A DNA stretch of 51,356 bases from Halorubrum tebenquichense DSM 14210 (GTDB taxonomy: Archaea; Halobacteriota; Halobacteria; Halobacteriales; Haloferacaceae). The notes below the pieces were generated by a model. The model did no database searches and was not told where the DNA came from. It worked only from the letters and a program-made list of their open reading frames with translations. This document shows, one piece after another, positions 41,319 through 50,075 of this stretch. Positions within the stretch are counted from its first letter, which is position 1, and every line of letters starts with the position of its first letter. The stretch is taken from NCBI RefSeq assembly GCF_000337415.1, contig NZ_AOJD01000027.1:141054-192409 (forward strand), read 5' to 3'. The position numbers were made by a program, and so were the translations under genes.

Positions 41319-42088
41319 GCGACGACGTGACCGGGGCCGCCAACGACCGTTCCGGGGCCGCGGACGGGCCGCGCGGCGGGACCGACCCCGTCCTCTCGCT
41401 GTCGGGCGTCGACAGCGGCTACGGCGAGGTACAGGTGCTCGACGACTGCTCGGTCCGACTCGACCCGGGCGAGATCGTCTGTCTCGTCGGTCCCAACGGG
41501 GCCGGCAAGTCGACGGTGCTCAAGACGGCGTTCGGGATGTTGACCCCGTGGACGGGGACCGTCGAGTACCACGGCCGCGACATCGGGGGAATGGCCCCCG
41601 AGGAGATCGTCCGCGAGGGGATCGGCTACGTCCCCCAGACCGACAACGTGTTCGGGTCGCTGACGATAGAGGAGAACCTGCGGATGGGCGGCGTCGCCCG
41701 CGACGGCGGCCTCGACGAGGTGATAGGGAAGCTGTACGACCGGTTCCCGATCGTCGAGGAGAAGCGGAACGCGAAGGCCCGCACGCTCTCGGGCGGACAG
41801 CGGCAGGTGTTGGCGTTCGCCAGAGCGCTCGTGATGGAGCCGGACGTGCTGCTCATCGACGAGCCGTCCGCGGGGCTCGCGCCGAACACCGCCGACGGCG
41901 TGTTCGAGGACGTTCGGGCCGTCAACGACATGGACACGGCGATCCTGATGGTCGAACAGAACGTGACCAAGGGGCTGGGCATCTCCGACCGCGGCTACGT
42001 CCTCGATCAGGGGACCGTCAGGTTCGAGGGGACTCCCGAGGAACTCCTGAACGACGAGGAGGTCTCGGAGCTGTACCTCGGCGGGTGA
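41315..42088 (+). CDS. livF: Liv-type ABC transporter ATP-binding protein (LivF)
   Basis: A 257-aa ATPase, the second motor subunit. After an N-terminal polar extension of about 27 residues: SGVDSGYGEVQVLDDCSVRLDPGEIVCLVGPNGAGKSTVLKTAFG (Walker A), IGYVPQTDNVFGSLTIEENLRMG (Q-loop, LivF-type), LSGGQRQVLAFARALV (signature), VLLIDEPSAGLAP (Walker B). Ends EVSELYLGG as LivF usually does. ATG overlaps livG stop (ATGA) with GGAGGTG just upstream. Last gene of the importer. Confidence 0.95.
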   Translation: MSDDVTGAANDRSGAADGPRGGTDPVLSLSGVDSGYGEVQVLDDCSVRLDPGEIVCLVGPNGAGKSTVLKTAFGMLTPWTGTVEYHGRDIGGMAPEEIVREGIGYVPQTDNVFGSLTIEENLRMGGVARDGGLDEVIGKLYDRFPIVEEKRNAKARTLSGGQRQVLAFARALVMEPDVLLIDEPSAGLAPNTADGVFEDVRAVNDMDTAILMVEQNVTKGLGISDRGYVLDQGTVRFEGTPEELLNDEEVSELYLGG

Positions 42089-42220
42089 GTCCCCACCGGA
42101 CCGCCGGCCCCGGACGCGAGGTTCCGCCGACGAGACCGCGGGGGGACCGAAGCGAGTACCCACGATCCGCGGCGGGACGAACGTCCGCGGCTCGGGGCGA
42201 CGCGACCGCGGTCCGCGGGG

Positions 42221-43018
42221 CTACGTCACTCCCTTCTCGAGTTCGCCTTTCAGCTCCGCGCCGTCGAACTCGTGGTCGGGCCGGATGGCGACGAAGTCGA
42301 GGAACCGCTCGGCCGCGAGCAGCTCGTCGACGTCGTAACTGCCCAGCCCCGCGTCGACGGCCGCGGCCGCGCCGATCAGCGGTTCGAGCGCCGCGAGCGC
42401 GCTCGCGAGGTCGTACGCGCGTGCCGCCTCTCGGCCGTCCTCGCTCACGCGGGTGGCGTCGATGACGTAGAGCTCGCCGTCGGCCACGAGGACGTTCTCG
42501 GCGCGGAGGTCGCCGTGCGCGAGGCCGGCGTCGTGGACCGTCCGCAGCGTCGCGAACAGCTCGGGAGCGAGCTGGGTGACGGTCTCCCGGTCGAGCTCGC
42601 CCAGCGTGCGGAACTCGGGGAGGTACTCCAACACGAGGACGCCGAGGTCGCCGACCTCGAACGCCTCGACCGGCTCCGGCGCGTGGACCCCCAGCTCGCG
42701 GACCCGCCGGGTCGCCTCCAGCTCGTGACGCGCCATCTCGTAGGGGGTCTCGTGGCGCTCGAAGAACCCCTCGGTGCCGGCCGAGAACGCGCCGAGGTTC
42801 CGGCCGGTGGTGAACAGCGCGTGGACGAGCGTGTTCTGTCGGGTTATCACCTTCACGAAGAGGTCGTCGTCGACGACCATCGGGGTCGACAGCCAGTTGT
42901 CGGCGTCGAGGAACCGGACCCGCATCCCGTCGCGGTCGTACCGCTCCGCCAGCTCGCGCGCGACCCGCTCGATGTCGGGCCAGTCGACGCGACCGCGGAC
43001 GAGCTGCCGGAACTCCAT
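42221..43018 (-). CDS. RIO/Kae1-type protein kinase-like protein
   Basis: A 265-aa soluble kinase-fold protein. It shows a nucleotide-binding lysine in LFVKVITRQN, the catalytic loop LAHGDLRAENVLVADGELYVIDATRV (HGDLxxxN then D in 'iDatr' for metal), and a shortened C-lobe. These match the RIO1-like/small archaeal kinase group annotated in haloarchaea; the substrate is unknown. Start: ATG at 43018, after which FRQLVRGRVDWPDIERVAREL begins the fold. It is divergent from the acyl-CoA dehydrogenase gene, with 120 bases between. Confidence 0.82.
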   Translation of the reverse strand: MEFRQLVRGRVDWPDIERVARELAERYDRDGMRVRFLDADNWLSTPMVVDDDLFVKVITRQNTLVHALFTTGRNLGAFSAGTEGFFERHETPYEMARHELEATRRVRELGVHAPEPVEAFEVGDLGVLVLEYLPEFRTLGELDRETVTQLAPELFATLRTVHDAGLAHGDLRAENVLVADGELYVIDATRVSEDGREAARAYDLASALAALEPLIGAAAAVDAGLGSYDVDELLAAERFLDFVAIRPDHEFDGAELKGELEKGVT

Positions 43019-43138
43019 ACCGGCGGAACGCGGCGACGCCCCATAAGTCGTCGGCTCGCGGGCGGAGTCGGTCGGAACGTGGGGCGGTCTTTCACGGTCG
43101 TTCGCATCGTTTATGTCCGCGGGTCGCAATTCTTGCCC

Positions 43139-44287
43139 ATGGACTTCGAGGTACCCGCCGAGCACCGGATGATGCGCGACACCGTCCGGGACTTTTGCGA
43201 GTCGGAGATCGCCCCCATCGCACAGGAGATCGAGGACGAACACCGGTTCCCCGAGGAGGTGTTCGACTCCCTCGCCGATCTCGACGTGATGGGCGTCCCG
43301 GTCTCCGAGGAGTACGGCGGACTCGGCGGCGACCAGCTGATGTACGCCCTGATCACGGAGGAGATCGGCCGCGTCTCCGGCGGGATCGGACTCTCGTACG
43401 CCGCGCACACCTCGCTGGGCGCGAAGCCGATCGACCTGTTCGGCACCGACGAGCAGAAGGAGGAGTGGCTCCGCCCGCTCGCGGAGGGCGAGGGGATCGG
43501 GGCGTGGGCGCTCACCGAGCCGGGCAGCGGTTCCGACGCCTCCGACATGGACACCACCGCCGAGTACGACGCCGACGCGGGCGAGTACGTGCTCAACGGC
43601 ACCAAGCAGTTCATCACGAACGCGAACGTGGCGAACTCGATCCTCGTCAAGGCCGTCACCGACCCCGAGGCGGGCTACGACGGCATCTCGACGTTCATCG
43701 TCGACCCCGACGAGGACGACGGGTTCGAGGTGACGACGGTCTGGGACAAGATGGGACTCAACAGTTCGCCGACCTGCGAGATCGCCTTCGACGACGTGCG
43801 GCTCCCGGAAGACCGGCTGCTCGGCGAGGAGGGCGAGGGCTGGACGCAGACGATGAAGACGCTCGACGGCGGCCGTATCTCCATCGCCGCGCTCTCCGTC
43901 GGGCTGGCGCAGGGGGCCTACGAGGCCGCCGAGGAGTACGCGGGCGAGCGCGAGCAGTTCGGGAAGCCGATCGCGAAGTTCGACGCGGTCCGGGACAAGA
44001 TCGTTCACATGCACCGCCAGATTGAGCGGGCGCGGCTGCTCACGCACAAGGCGGCGACGAGGTACGACGCCGGGGAGTCGGTCACGAAGGAGTCGGCGCT
44101 GGCGAAGCTCGACGCCAGCGAGGCGGCCCGCGAGGTCGCCGAGGAGGCCGTCCAGACGCTCGGCGGCTACGGCTACACGACCGACTTCGCCCCGCAGCGC
44201 TTCTACCGCGACGCGAAGCTGATGGAGATCGGCGAGGGGACCAGCGAGATCCAACACGTCGTCATCGGACGCGAACTCGGGCTGTAA
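43139..44287 (+). CDS. Acyl-CoA dehydrogenase
   Basis: A 382-aa FAD enzyme introducing a 2,3 double bond into acyl-CoA (fatty or branched acyl). Motifs: AWALTEPGSGSDASDMDTTAE (flavin/substrate loop), NGTKQFITNANVA, QFGKPIAKFDAVRDKIVHM, and the C-terminal ETF/active region RFYRDAKLMEIGEGTSEIQHVVIGREL, where the Glu of 'IGEGTSEI' is in the catalytic-base position used by short/medium-chain enzymes. TTTATG at 43110-43115, about 28 bases upstream, supports a leaderless ATG at 43139. Electrons would pass to ETF and the quinone pool. Confidence 0.94.
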   Translation: MDFEVPAEHRMMRDTVRDFCESEIAPIAQEIEDEHRFPEEVFDSLADLDVMGVPVSEEYGGLGGDQLMYALITEEIGRVSGGIGLSYAAHTSLGAKPIDLFGTDEQKEEWLRPLAEGEGIGAWALTEPGSGSDASDMDTTAEYDADAGEYVLNGTKQFITNANVANSILVKAVTDPEAGYDGISTFIVDPDEDDGFEVTTVWDKMGLNSSPTCEIAFDDVRLPEDRLLGEEGEGWTQTMKTLDGGRISIAALSVGLAQGAYEAAEEYAGEREQFGKPIAKFDAVRDKIVHMHRQIERARLLTHKAATRYDAGESVTKESALAKLDASEAAREVAEEAVQTLGGYGYTTDFAPQRFYRDAKLMEIGEGTSEIQHVVIGRELGL

Positions 44288-44347
44288 TCGGGTTCGGTGC
44301 GGTCAGCGCGGGCGGCGGCGTCCCTGCCGCCCCCGCCGCGACGTCCG

Positions 44348-44938
44348 TCACGGGAACGCCACGAGGTCGTCGTCGACCCCGCGCAGGCTCTCCGCGAGCC
44401 GAGACCCCTCGGGCACCGCCCGGAGGAACGGCTCCGACCCGAACCTGACCTCGCCGTTGACGGACACGAGACCGAGGTCCGCGGGGTCGCCGTCGAGTCC
44501 GGTGAGGAACGCGACGGTGCGGACCGCGGGCACGTCGCCGGCCCGCGACTCGGGGTCGACGGAGCCGTACAGGGTGCGGTTGACGGCGACGTGGTGGACG
44601 CAGGTCGGCGTCGGCGCGAAACACAGCAGGTAGCGAGCGCCCGGCTCGCTGCGCCCCAGCTTCGGCCGGAGGGCGTGGCGGTCGTCGGCGTGGAAGTATC
44701 GCTCCATCCGGCGGTACTGGCGAAGGATCTCGTTCGCGCCGGTGGCGCGGCGGACCGCGGCGTCCGCCTTGAGTTCGACCACGCGGTCGACCGGCTCGGG
44801 CGTCCGCGTCCGGACGAAGAGGTCCACTACCCCCTCACGTCCGTCGGCGTCGTACGGCTCTTCGAGCCGGATCGCCGGGTCGTCGACCGTCGCCTCGTAG
44901 TGTTCGACGAGCCGGGTCGCCAGCGCGTCCTCGCGCAT
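44348..44938 (-). CDS. Haloarchaeal hypothetical protein, possible PD-(D/E)XK fold
   Basis: A 196-aa soluble protein. The N-terminal half contains GVVDLFVRTRTPEPVDRVVELKADAAV, in which D-(x about 15)-E-x-K fits the active-site spacing of PD-(D/E)XK nuclease-fold proteins. A helix with QYRRMERYF follows, then LLCFAPTPTCVHHVAV as a plausible core strand. I do not know the family; nuclease activity is only a fold-based guess. It is convergent with the acyl-CoA dehydrogenase gene and divergent from the second halocyanin-type gene. Confidence 0.7.
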   Translation of the reverse strand: MREDALATRLVEHYEATVDDPAIRLEEPYDADGREGVVDLFVRTRTPEPVDRVVELKADAAVRRATGANEILRQYRRMERYFHADDRHALRPKLGRSEPGARYLLCFAPTPTCVHHVAVNRTLYGSVDPESRAGDVPAVRTVAFLTGLDGDPADLGLVSVNGEVRFGSEPFLRAVPEGSRLAESLRGVDDDLVAFP

Positions 44939-45097
44939 GGATCTCGGGACGGGACGGAGGGCGATAAACCCCGCTCTCGGCGGCGCGCGACCGACCGTGT
45001 GCCGCGGGCCGGGGCGGTCCCGCCGCACGTCGCGGCACGTTCCCACGAGCCGGGAGCCATCACGGGGTTTGTATGGCCTCGGACCGTACCATCGACG

Positions 45098-45628
45098 ATG
45101 TCTGACAAACTGTCCAGACGGCGGTATCTCGCCGGAACCGGAGCCGCGTTGACCATCGGGACGCTCGCCGGCTGTTCCGGCGGCGGCGACGGCGGAGACG
45201 GGTCCGACGGCTCGGACGGCGACGACGGGATGGACGGGTCTGACGGCGGCGACGGCGGCGACGTGCCGAGCGAGATCGACGACTACCTCGCCGACGCCAA
45301 CCAGTACGACGGGTCCATCGAGGACCTCACCGGGCAGGACGAGGTCACGATCGAGGTCGGCACGGGTGACGTCGGATACGGCTTCTCGCCGGCGGCGATC
45401 CGGATCGACTCCGGCACCACCGTCGTCTGGGAGTGGACCGGGAACGGCGGCGGGCACAACGTGGCCTCGGTCGAGGACTCAGAGTCCGACTTCGACAACG
45501 GTGAGATCATCGGCGAGGAAGGGTACACCTTCGAGCAGTCGTTCGACAACACCGGTATCCAGCTCTACGAGTGCACCCCGCACTCGGCGAACGGGATGCT
45601 CGGCGCGATCGAAGTCGTCGAGGCCTGA
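45098..45628 (+). CDS. Halocyanin-domain copper lipoprotein
   Basis: A 176-aa secreted protein. It begins with a Tat signal (SRRRYLAGTGAALTIGTLAGC; lipobox LAGC), then an unusually repetitive Gly/Asp/Ser linker of about 35 residues. The C-terminal cupredoxin domain has copper ligands His in GGGHNVASV and Cys-His-Met in YECTPHSANGM. It is similar in plan to the protein at 27107-27541, so the window has two such electron carriers. A weak TATA-like GTTTGTATGG lies about 30 bases upstream. Confidence 0.92.
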   Translation: MSDKLSRRRYLAGTGAALTIGTLAGCSGGGDGGDGSDGSDGDDGMDGSDGGDGGDVPSEIDDYLADANQYDGSIEDLTGQDEVTIEVGTGDVGYGFSPAAIRIDSGTTVVWEWTGNGGGHNVASVEDSESDFDNGEIIGEEGYTFEQSFDNTGIQLYECTPHSANGMLGAIEVVEA

Positions 45629-45688
45629 ACGGCTCGCCGCGGACCGCCTCGGGACGCGAACGCGACTTTTTCAGACGGTGCGAGAGAC

Positions 45689-46207
45689 TCACGAGAGGAA
45701 CGACCAGCGAACGTCGACGAGCCGGTCGTGTTCGCCCGTGACCGTCGGCCGCGCGAGGTGGTCGTTGGCGTTGACGCCGGCGTCCGCCAGTCGAGAGAGC
45801 GCCTCGTCGAGCGTGCGGTCCGAGCGCTCCACGCTGGCGTCGCGCACGTAGGGTGCGTCGAACGGGTTCGCCCGGGAGTTCGAGATCTCGATCGCGTCGG
45901 TGAGGTCGCTGCCGATCGCGTGCGGCGGCTGGTGGAAGTGCCAGTCGCCGACCGTGAGGAACAGCCACACGTCGCCGTTGATGGCATGGTACTCGCCAGC
46001 GACCCGGTCGGCGTCGTACGCGACGATGCGGGAGAGGACGGCCGTCTTGAGCCGGTAGAGCGCGTCCTTTCGCGCCGAGCGGACGTTGCTCTCGGTGACG
46101 TCGCCGCGCTCGTAGGCGGCGGTCGCCTCGTCGGCGAACTGCTTCGCGACCTTGTTGACGACGTACAGCGATTCGAGCAGGTCGTCCGTCGGTTCGAGCG
46201 GAGTCAC
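45689..46207 (-). CDS. Haloarchaeal conserved hypothetical protein
   Basis: A 172-aa soluble protein beginning (GTG start) TPLEPTDDLLESLYVVNKVAKQFADEATAAYERGD. The first half is helical (NVRSARKDALYRLKTAVLSRIVAYDADRV), the second contains GDVWLFLTVGDWHFHQPP with two histidines and then DRTLDEALSRLADAGVNAND. I do not recognise a domain. The coherent amino-acid pattern and codon bias support a real gene. It is divergent from the oxidase subunit IV-like gene. Confidence 0.7.
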   Translation of the reverse strand: MTPLEPTDDLLESLYVVNKVAKQFADEATAAYERGDVTESNVRSARKDALYRLKTAVLSRIVAYDADRVAGEYHAINGDVWLFLTVGDWHFHQPPHAIGSDLTDAIEISNSRANPFDAPYVRDASVERSDRTLDEALSRLADAGVNANDHLARPTVTGEHDRLVDVRWSFLS

Positions 46208-46405
46208 GGCGGGATACCGGTCGTGTACTGCGACCGCCCGGACCTCCGGCCGTCGCGGCCATATGCGTTTCGGGACTCGAACACCCGGGTGACTACCGGG
46301 GGCGGGTGCGGGGGACCGCCGGACATCGACCCGGCGGGTCCGGCCGTCGGCGCGGGGTCCCCGGATGGTTAATTCTTTAAGCGCAGGGACGAAGGAGAAG
46401 GCAAG

Positions 46406-46681
46406 ATGGCGCACGACTCCGTGAAGCTGTACTCGGCGATATACGTCGCCCTCCTCGTGGCGGCGACGCTGAACTTCCTCCTCTTCGAGTCGTCTTTCGT
46501 CGAGTTCAGCTACGCGCAGGCGATCGTTGGCACGTTGGTGATCGCGACGGTCAAGACGCTGCTCATCGTCGCGTACTTCATGCACCTCCGGTGGGAGAAC
46601 CGCTCGCTGACCTACCTGATGGGGATGGCGCTCGCGCTCACCATGCTGCTGATGGCGGCCGCGACGTACTCCATCTCGTAA
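46406..46681 (+). CDS. Cytochrome c oxidase subunit IV-like membrane protein
   Basis: A 91-aa protein with three hydrophobic helices: IYVALLVAATLNFLLFES, AQAIVGTLVIATVKTLLIVAYFMHLRWE and LMGMALALTMLLMAAATYSI. The order and the central 'ATVKtllIvayFMHLrwe' segment match the prokaryotic cytochrome c oxidase subunit IV/CoxD family, a small subunit of haem-copper oxidases. No other oxidase subunits are adjacent. TTTAA at 46376-46380 puts the transcript start at the ATG; a GAAGGAGAAGG Shine-Dalgarno-like run is also just upstream. Confidence 0.88.
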   Translation: MAHDSVKLYSAIYVALLVAATLNFLLFESSFVEFSYAQAIVGTLVIATVKTLLIVAYFMHLRWENRSLTYLMGMALALTMLLMAAATYSIS

Positions 46682-46797
46682 ACCGCTCCCGCGCTCCGAA
46701 CGCGCCCCCGTCGTTTCGCTCCGTTTTCGCCGTCGCCCTCAACGTCCGTCCTACCCCGCCGCCCGTTGTATTAATGGATAATATTAGTTAGTTATAT

Positions 46798-46818
46798 CAC
46801 GGTCGCTCCGCGATCGTG
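46798..46818 (+). promoter_or_regulatory. Dyad/hairpin just upstream of tenA
   Basis: CACGGTCGC-TCC-GCGATCGTG forms a 9-bp stem with one G-U pair, ending 8 bases before the ATG. It follows an AT-rich tract (TAATATTA, TTATAT at 46776-46798) that contains the likely TATA box, so it may be an operator over the transcription start. Confidence 0.4.
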
Positions 46819-46826
46819 AGTCGTCA

Positions 46827-47486
46827 ATGTCGTTCAGCGACCGACTCCTCGACGCCGGATCGGAGATCTGGGACGCGCAGAAGGAACACCCGTTCGTCGT
46901 CGAACTCGCGGACGGCAGCCTCGACGAGGGGGCGTTCCGCCACTGGGTGAAGCAGGACTACCGGTACCTGCTCGACTACGCTCGCGTCTTCGCGCTCGCG
47001 GGGGCGGCGGCCGACGACGAGGAGACGACCCGGCGGCTGACGGGGACCGCGCACGCCACCCTCGCGGACGAGATGGACCTCCACCGGTCGTTCGCGGCCG
47101 AGTACGGGCTCTCGCCCGGGGACCTCGAAGCCGTCGAGAAGGCCCCCACCTGCGCCGCGTACACGGACTTCCTCGTGCGGACGGCCCACGAGGGATCGGT
47201 CGCCGAGATCGCGGCCGCCGTCTACCCGTGCGGACAGGGATACCTCGACGTGGCCGACCACATGGCCGACCTCGCGACCGGAGAGCACCGGTACACGCCG
47301 TTCATCGAGAAGTACACGAGCGACGAGTTCCGCGAGACGGTGGCGTGGATGCGCGACCTCGTCGACCGGTACGGCGAGGAGTACCCCGGCGAGCGCGACG
47401 CCATGCGTGCGGCGTTCCTGCGGAGCGCCCGGCTCGAACACGCGTTCTGGGAGATGTGCTACACCCGAGAGGAGTGGTCCGTCTGA
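46827..47486 (+). CDS. tenA: Thiaminase II / aminopyrimidine aminohydrolase (TenA family)
   Basis: TenA, 219 aa, hydrolyses aminopyrimidine products of thiamin breakdown for salvage. Motifs: HPFVVELADGSLDEGAFRHWVKQDYRYLLDYARVFALA, and the catalytic cysteine in AAAVYPCGQGYLDVAD (about residue 136). The C-terminal LEHAFWEMCYTREEW carries the conserved glutamate and tryptophan near the substrate. It is cytosolic and all-helical. Other thi genes are not visible and I find no TPP riboswitch pattern upstream. Confidence 0.92.
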   Translation: MSFSDRLLDAGSEIWDAQKEHPFVVELADGSLDEGAFRHWVKQDYRYLLDYARVFALAGAAADDEETTRRLTGTAHATLADEMDLHRSFAAEYGLSPGDLEAVEKAPTCAAYTDFLVRTAHEGSVAEIAAAVYPCGQGYLDVADHMADLATGEHRYTPFIEKYTSDEFRETVAWMRDLVDRYGEEYPGERDAMRAAFLRSARLEHAFWEMCYTREEWSV

Positions 47487-47618
47487 GCCGGTCGCCGAAC
47501 GGGAGGGGGGCCTCAGGAGCCTTCGGCGGGAGCAACGACTTCCGGATCCCCGCGCCGGGAGCAGCGACCGCCGGTTGCCGAAGGGCCTAATGGACGCTCG
47601 GCCAACTGGCGGACCGAA

Positions 47619-48257
47619 ATGGACGTGTTACTCTTGGGCGCGAGCGGGCGCATCGGACGGCGAGTCGCGACGGAACTGCTCTCCCGCGGCCACTCGGTCA
47701 CCGGGGTCTCGCGGAGCGGGACCGCGGAGGGGATCGACGACGACGGGTTCGTCGCCGTCGCGGGCGACGCGACCGACGCCGATCAGGTGGCGCGGCTCGC
47801 GGCCGGTCAGGACGCGGTCGCGTCCGCGCTCGGTCCGGGCGAGGACGACGACCCGGCGGTCCTCACCGAGATGATCGGGGCGACCGTCGAGGGGCTGCGC
47901 CGCGCCGGGGTCGACCGACTCGTGTGGACGGGCGGCGCGGGCGGCCTGTCCGTCGGCCCGGACACGCGCCTCGTCGAGACGGAGGAGTTCCCCGACGAGT
48001 GGGAGCCGGTCGCGCGCGCCGCCATCGACGCGTACGGGATCCTCGAAGCCGCCGACGACCTGCGGTGGACCTACCTCGCGCCGGCCGCGCTCATCGAGCC
48101 CGGCGAGCGGACCGGCGAGTACCGGACCGCCGAGGGCGAGCTGGTGGCCGACGAGGACGGCGACAGCTACATCTCGATGGAGGACTTCGCCGTCGCGCTC
48201 GTCGACGAACTTGAGTCGGGCGACGGGATCGGCAGCTACCTCGCCACCGGATACTGA
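47619..48257 (+). CDS. NAD(P)-binding atypical SDR (NmrA/YwnB-like)
   Basis: A 212-aa Rossmann-fold protein of the atypical short-chain dehydrogenase family. The dinucleotide motif is LLLGASGRIGRRVATELLSRGHSVTGVSR (GxxGxxG). GDATDADQVARLAAGQDAV and VDRLVWTGGAGGLSV follow; RWTYLAPAALIEPGERTGEYR is typical of the family's C-terminal half. The classical YxxxK is absent, as in this subgroup. Its stop codon lies within the first copy of a 26-bp tandem repeat. Possible role: redox sensing or reduction of an unknown substrate. Confidence 0.88.
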   Translation: MDVLLLGASGRIGRRVATELLSRGHSVTGVSRSGTAEGIDDDGFVAVAGDATDADQVARLAAGQDAVASALGPGEDDDPAVLTEMIGATVEGLRRAGVDRLVWTGGAGGLSVGPDTRLVETEEFPDEWEPVARAAIDAYGILEAADDLRWTYLAPAALIEPGERTGEYRTAEGELVADEDGDSYISMEDFAVALVDELESGDGIGSYLATGY

Positions 48258-48343
48258 GGCGGTCCTCCGGGAGCGACTACTGAGGCGGTCCTCCGGGAGC
48301 GACTACTGAGGCGGTCCTCCGGGAGCGACTACTGAGGCGGTCC
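48252..48343 (+). repeat. 26-bp tandem repeat, three full copies plus a partial fourth
   Basis: The unit starting TACTGAGGCGGTCCTCCGGG repeats exactly at 48252, 48278 and 48304, and a fourth copy from 48330 diverges after about 14 bases. The first copy contains the SDR stop codon (TGA 48255-48257). The period is not a multiple of three. The rest of the gap to the dehydrogenase (to 48472) holds nothing else I can identify. Confidence 0.9.
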
Positions 48344-48472
48344 CCGCGGACCGGCTACCGCGAGTCAGTCAGAAGAATCGACCGCAGCGAATCCGTCACG
48401 CGGAACCGTCGCAGCGAGTCGGTCGAAAACGACTCAGTCGCCGCGAGCCGCCGCGGCGACGACGGTACGCGT

Positions 48473-49960
48473 TCAGAACGGGTACTCGCGCGGCTCGTGC
48501 TGGATCGAGATCCACTTCGTCTCGGTGATCTCGTCGAGGAACGCGTCGCTGTTGTAGTGGCCGACGCCGGACGCGCCGATCCCGCTGAACGGGACGTGCG
48601 CCTCGTCGTTGATCGGCTGGTCGTTGATGTGGACGTTACCGGTCTCCATGCGGTCGGCGATCTCCTTCGCCGTGCCGAGGTCGCCGGAGTGGACCGCGCC
48701 GGAGAGTCCGTACTCGGTGTCGTTGGCGATCTGGACCGCCTCGTCCACGTCGGAGAACGGAATTACGGGTGCGATCGGGCCGAAGTGCTCGTTCGCCGCG
48801 GCGGGCATGTCGTTCGTCACGCCCGAGAGGACGGTCGGGGCGACCACGAGCGAGTCGTCGACGCCGTCGACGTCGACGGCGTGGCCGCCCGTTTCGAGGG
48901 TCGCCCCGGCCTCGACCGTCTCGTCGACGTAGCCGAGCATCTCGTCGCGCTGCGACTCGTCGATGATCGGCCCGACGATCGTCTCCGGGTCGTGGACGCT
49001 ACCGGTCGGCAGCGACTCGGCGCGGTCGACGAGCCCCGCGACGTACTCGTCGTACACGTCCTCGTGGACGACGTGGCGGTTGATCGAGATACACACCTGT
49101 CCCTGGTGGACGAAGGAGCCGAACGCGGCCGCGTCGAGCGCGCGGTCGAGGTCGGCGTCCGCGGTGACGACGTGCGCGTTGTTCCCGCCGAGCTCCATCG
49201 CCGGGACGGCGAGGTTCTCGCCGGCGAGGCCGGCGACGCGCTTGCCGATCTCGGTCGAGCCGGTGAACGCGACGACGTCGCTCTCGGGGTGGCTCGCGAC
49301 GCGGTCGCCGATCGACGAGCCGCGACCGGTGACGACGTTGATCACGCCCTCGGGGAGGTCGGTCTCCTCGAACAGCTTCGCGAACAGCAGCCCGCCGGTG
49401 ATCGGGGAGTTCGTCGACGGCTTGAGCACCACGGAGTTACCCGCCGCGATGGCGGGCGCGACCGCCCGCATCGAGAGGTTCAGCGGGAAGTTCCACGGCG
49501 ATATCACCGTGACGACGCCCTTGGGCCCGACCTGAAGCTGGCTCTCCTTGCCGGGGATGTTGGAGGCGGCGTGTTCGCCCTTCATCCGGCGGGGCAGCGT
49601 CGCGGCCTCGCCCGCGTGGTCGGCCGCGATCTGGATCGACGTCTCGCCCATGATCGCCGAGCCGCCGACCTCGTACTCCAGCAGCTCGATGATCTCCTCG
49701 CTGTGCGCGTCGAGCGCCCGATGGAACTGCTCGATGACCGCCTGTCGGCGGGCGGGCGGCTGCTCACCCCACGACTCCTGCGCCTTCGCGGCGGCCTCGT
49801 AGGCCGCGTCCACGTCGGCCTCGGTGCCCGCCGCGACTTCGGTCACCGTCTCGCGCGTCGAGGGGTCCTCGACGGCGATGGTCTCGCCGCTCTCGCTGGC
49901 GCGCCACTCCCCGTCGACGTAGAGTTCGTCCCAGTCCGCGTCGATCGATAGGTCACTCAT
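48473..49960 (-). CDS. Aldehyde dehydrogenase
   Basis: A 495-aa NAD(P)-dependent aldehyde dehydrogenase. Motifs: VISPWNFPLNLSMRAVAPAIAAGNSVVLKPS, AFTGSTEIGKRVA, catalytic Glu in AMELGGNNAHVV, catalytic Cys in FVHQGQVCISINRHVV, and NEHFGPIAPVIPF. It resembles the benzaldehyde/vanillin dehydrogenase-like group. The 'HQGQvCi.i.R' version of the Cys loop fits this group. It is divergent from an ArsR/zinc-ribbon regulator, and a dyad shared with that regulator's promoter covers bases -6 to -21 before its ATG, which suggests substrate-responsive control. Confidence 0.93.
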   Translation of the reverse strand: MSDLSIDADWDELYVDGEWRASESGETIAVEDPSTRETVTEVAAGTEADVDAAYEAAAKAQESWGEQPPARRQAVIEQFHRALDAHSEEIIELLEYEVGGSAIMGETSIQIAADHAGEAATLPRRMKGEHAASNIPGKESQLQVGPKGVVTVISPWNFPLNLSMRAVAPAIAAGNSVVLKPSTNSPITGGLLFAKLFEETDLPEGVINVVTGRGSSIGDRVASHPESDVVAFTGSTEIGKRVAGLAGENLAVPAMELGGNNAHVVTADADLDRALDAAAFGSFVHQGQVCISINRHVVHEDVYDEYVAGLVDRAESLPTGSVHDPETIVGPIIDESQRDEMLGYVDETVEAGATLETGGHAVDVDGVDDSLVVAPTVLSGVTNDMPAAANEHFGPIAPVIPFSDVDEAVQIANDTEYGLSGAVHSGDLGTAKEIADRMETGNVHINDQPINDEAHVPFSGIGASGVGHYNSDAFLDEITETKWISIQHEPREYPF

Positions 49961-49965
49961 TGCGT

Positions 49966-49981
49966 TTTACCAAACGGTAGA
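49966..49981. promoter_or_regulatory. Operator-like dyad TTTACC-AAAC-GGTAGA (site 1)
   Basis: Covers positions -6 to -21 relative to the aldehyde dehydrogenase ATG at 49960. One mismatch from a perfect dyad. Same design as site 2 at 50076. Confidence 0.6.
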
Positions 49982-50075
49982 AACAGCAAAGAGTGAAGAG
50001 ATAGCGGATATTGCGTCCGGTTCGGTGGGTCGTTCGCCGGAAGAGAGCGCCGGGGCCCCGCCCGCTCCAACAGAC

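Noticed and set aside
46682-46826. TPP riboswitch before tenA
   Set aside because: No thi-box sequence or matching multi-stem layout; only one short dyad is present.
48252-48343. CRISPR array
   Set aside because: The copies are directly adjacent with no spacers and no cas genes are present.
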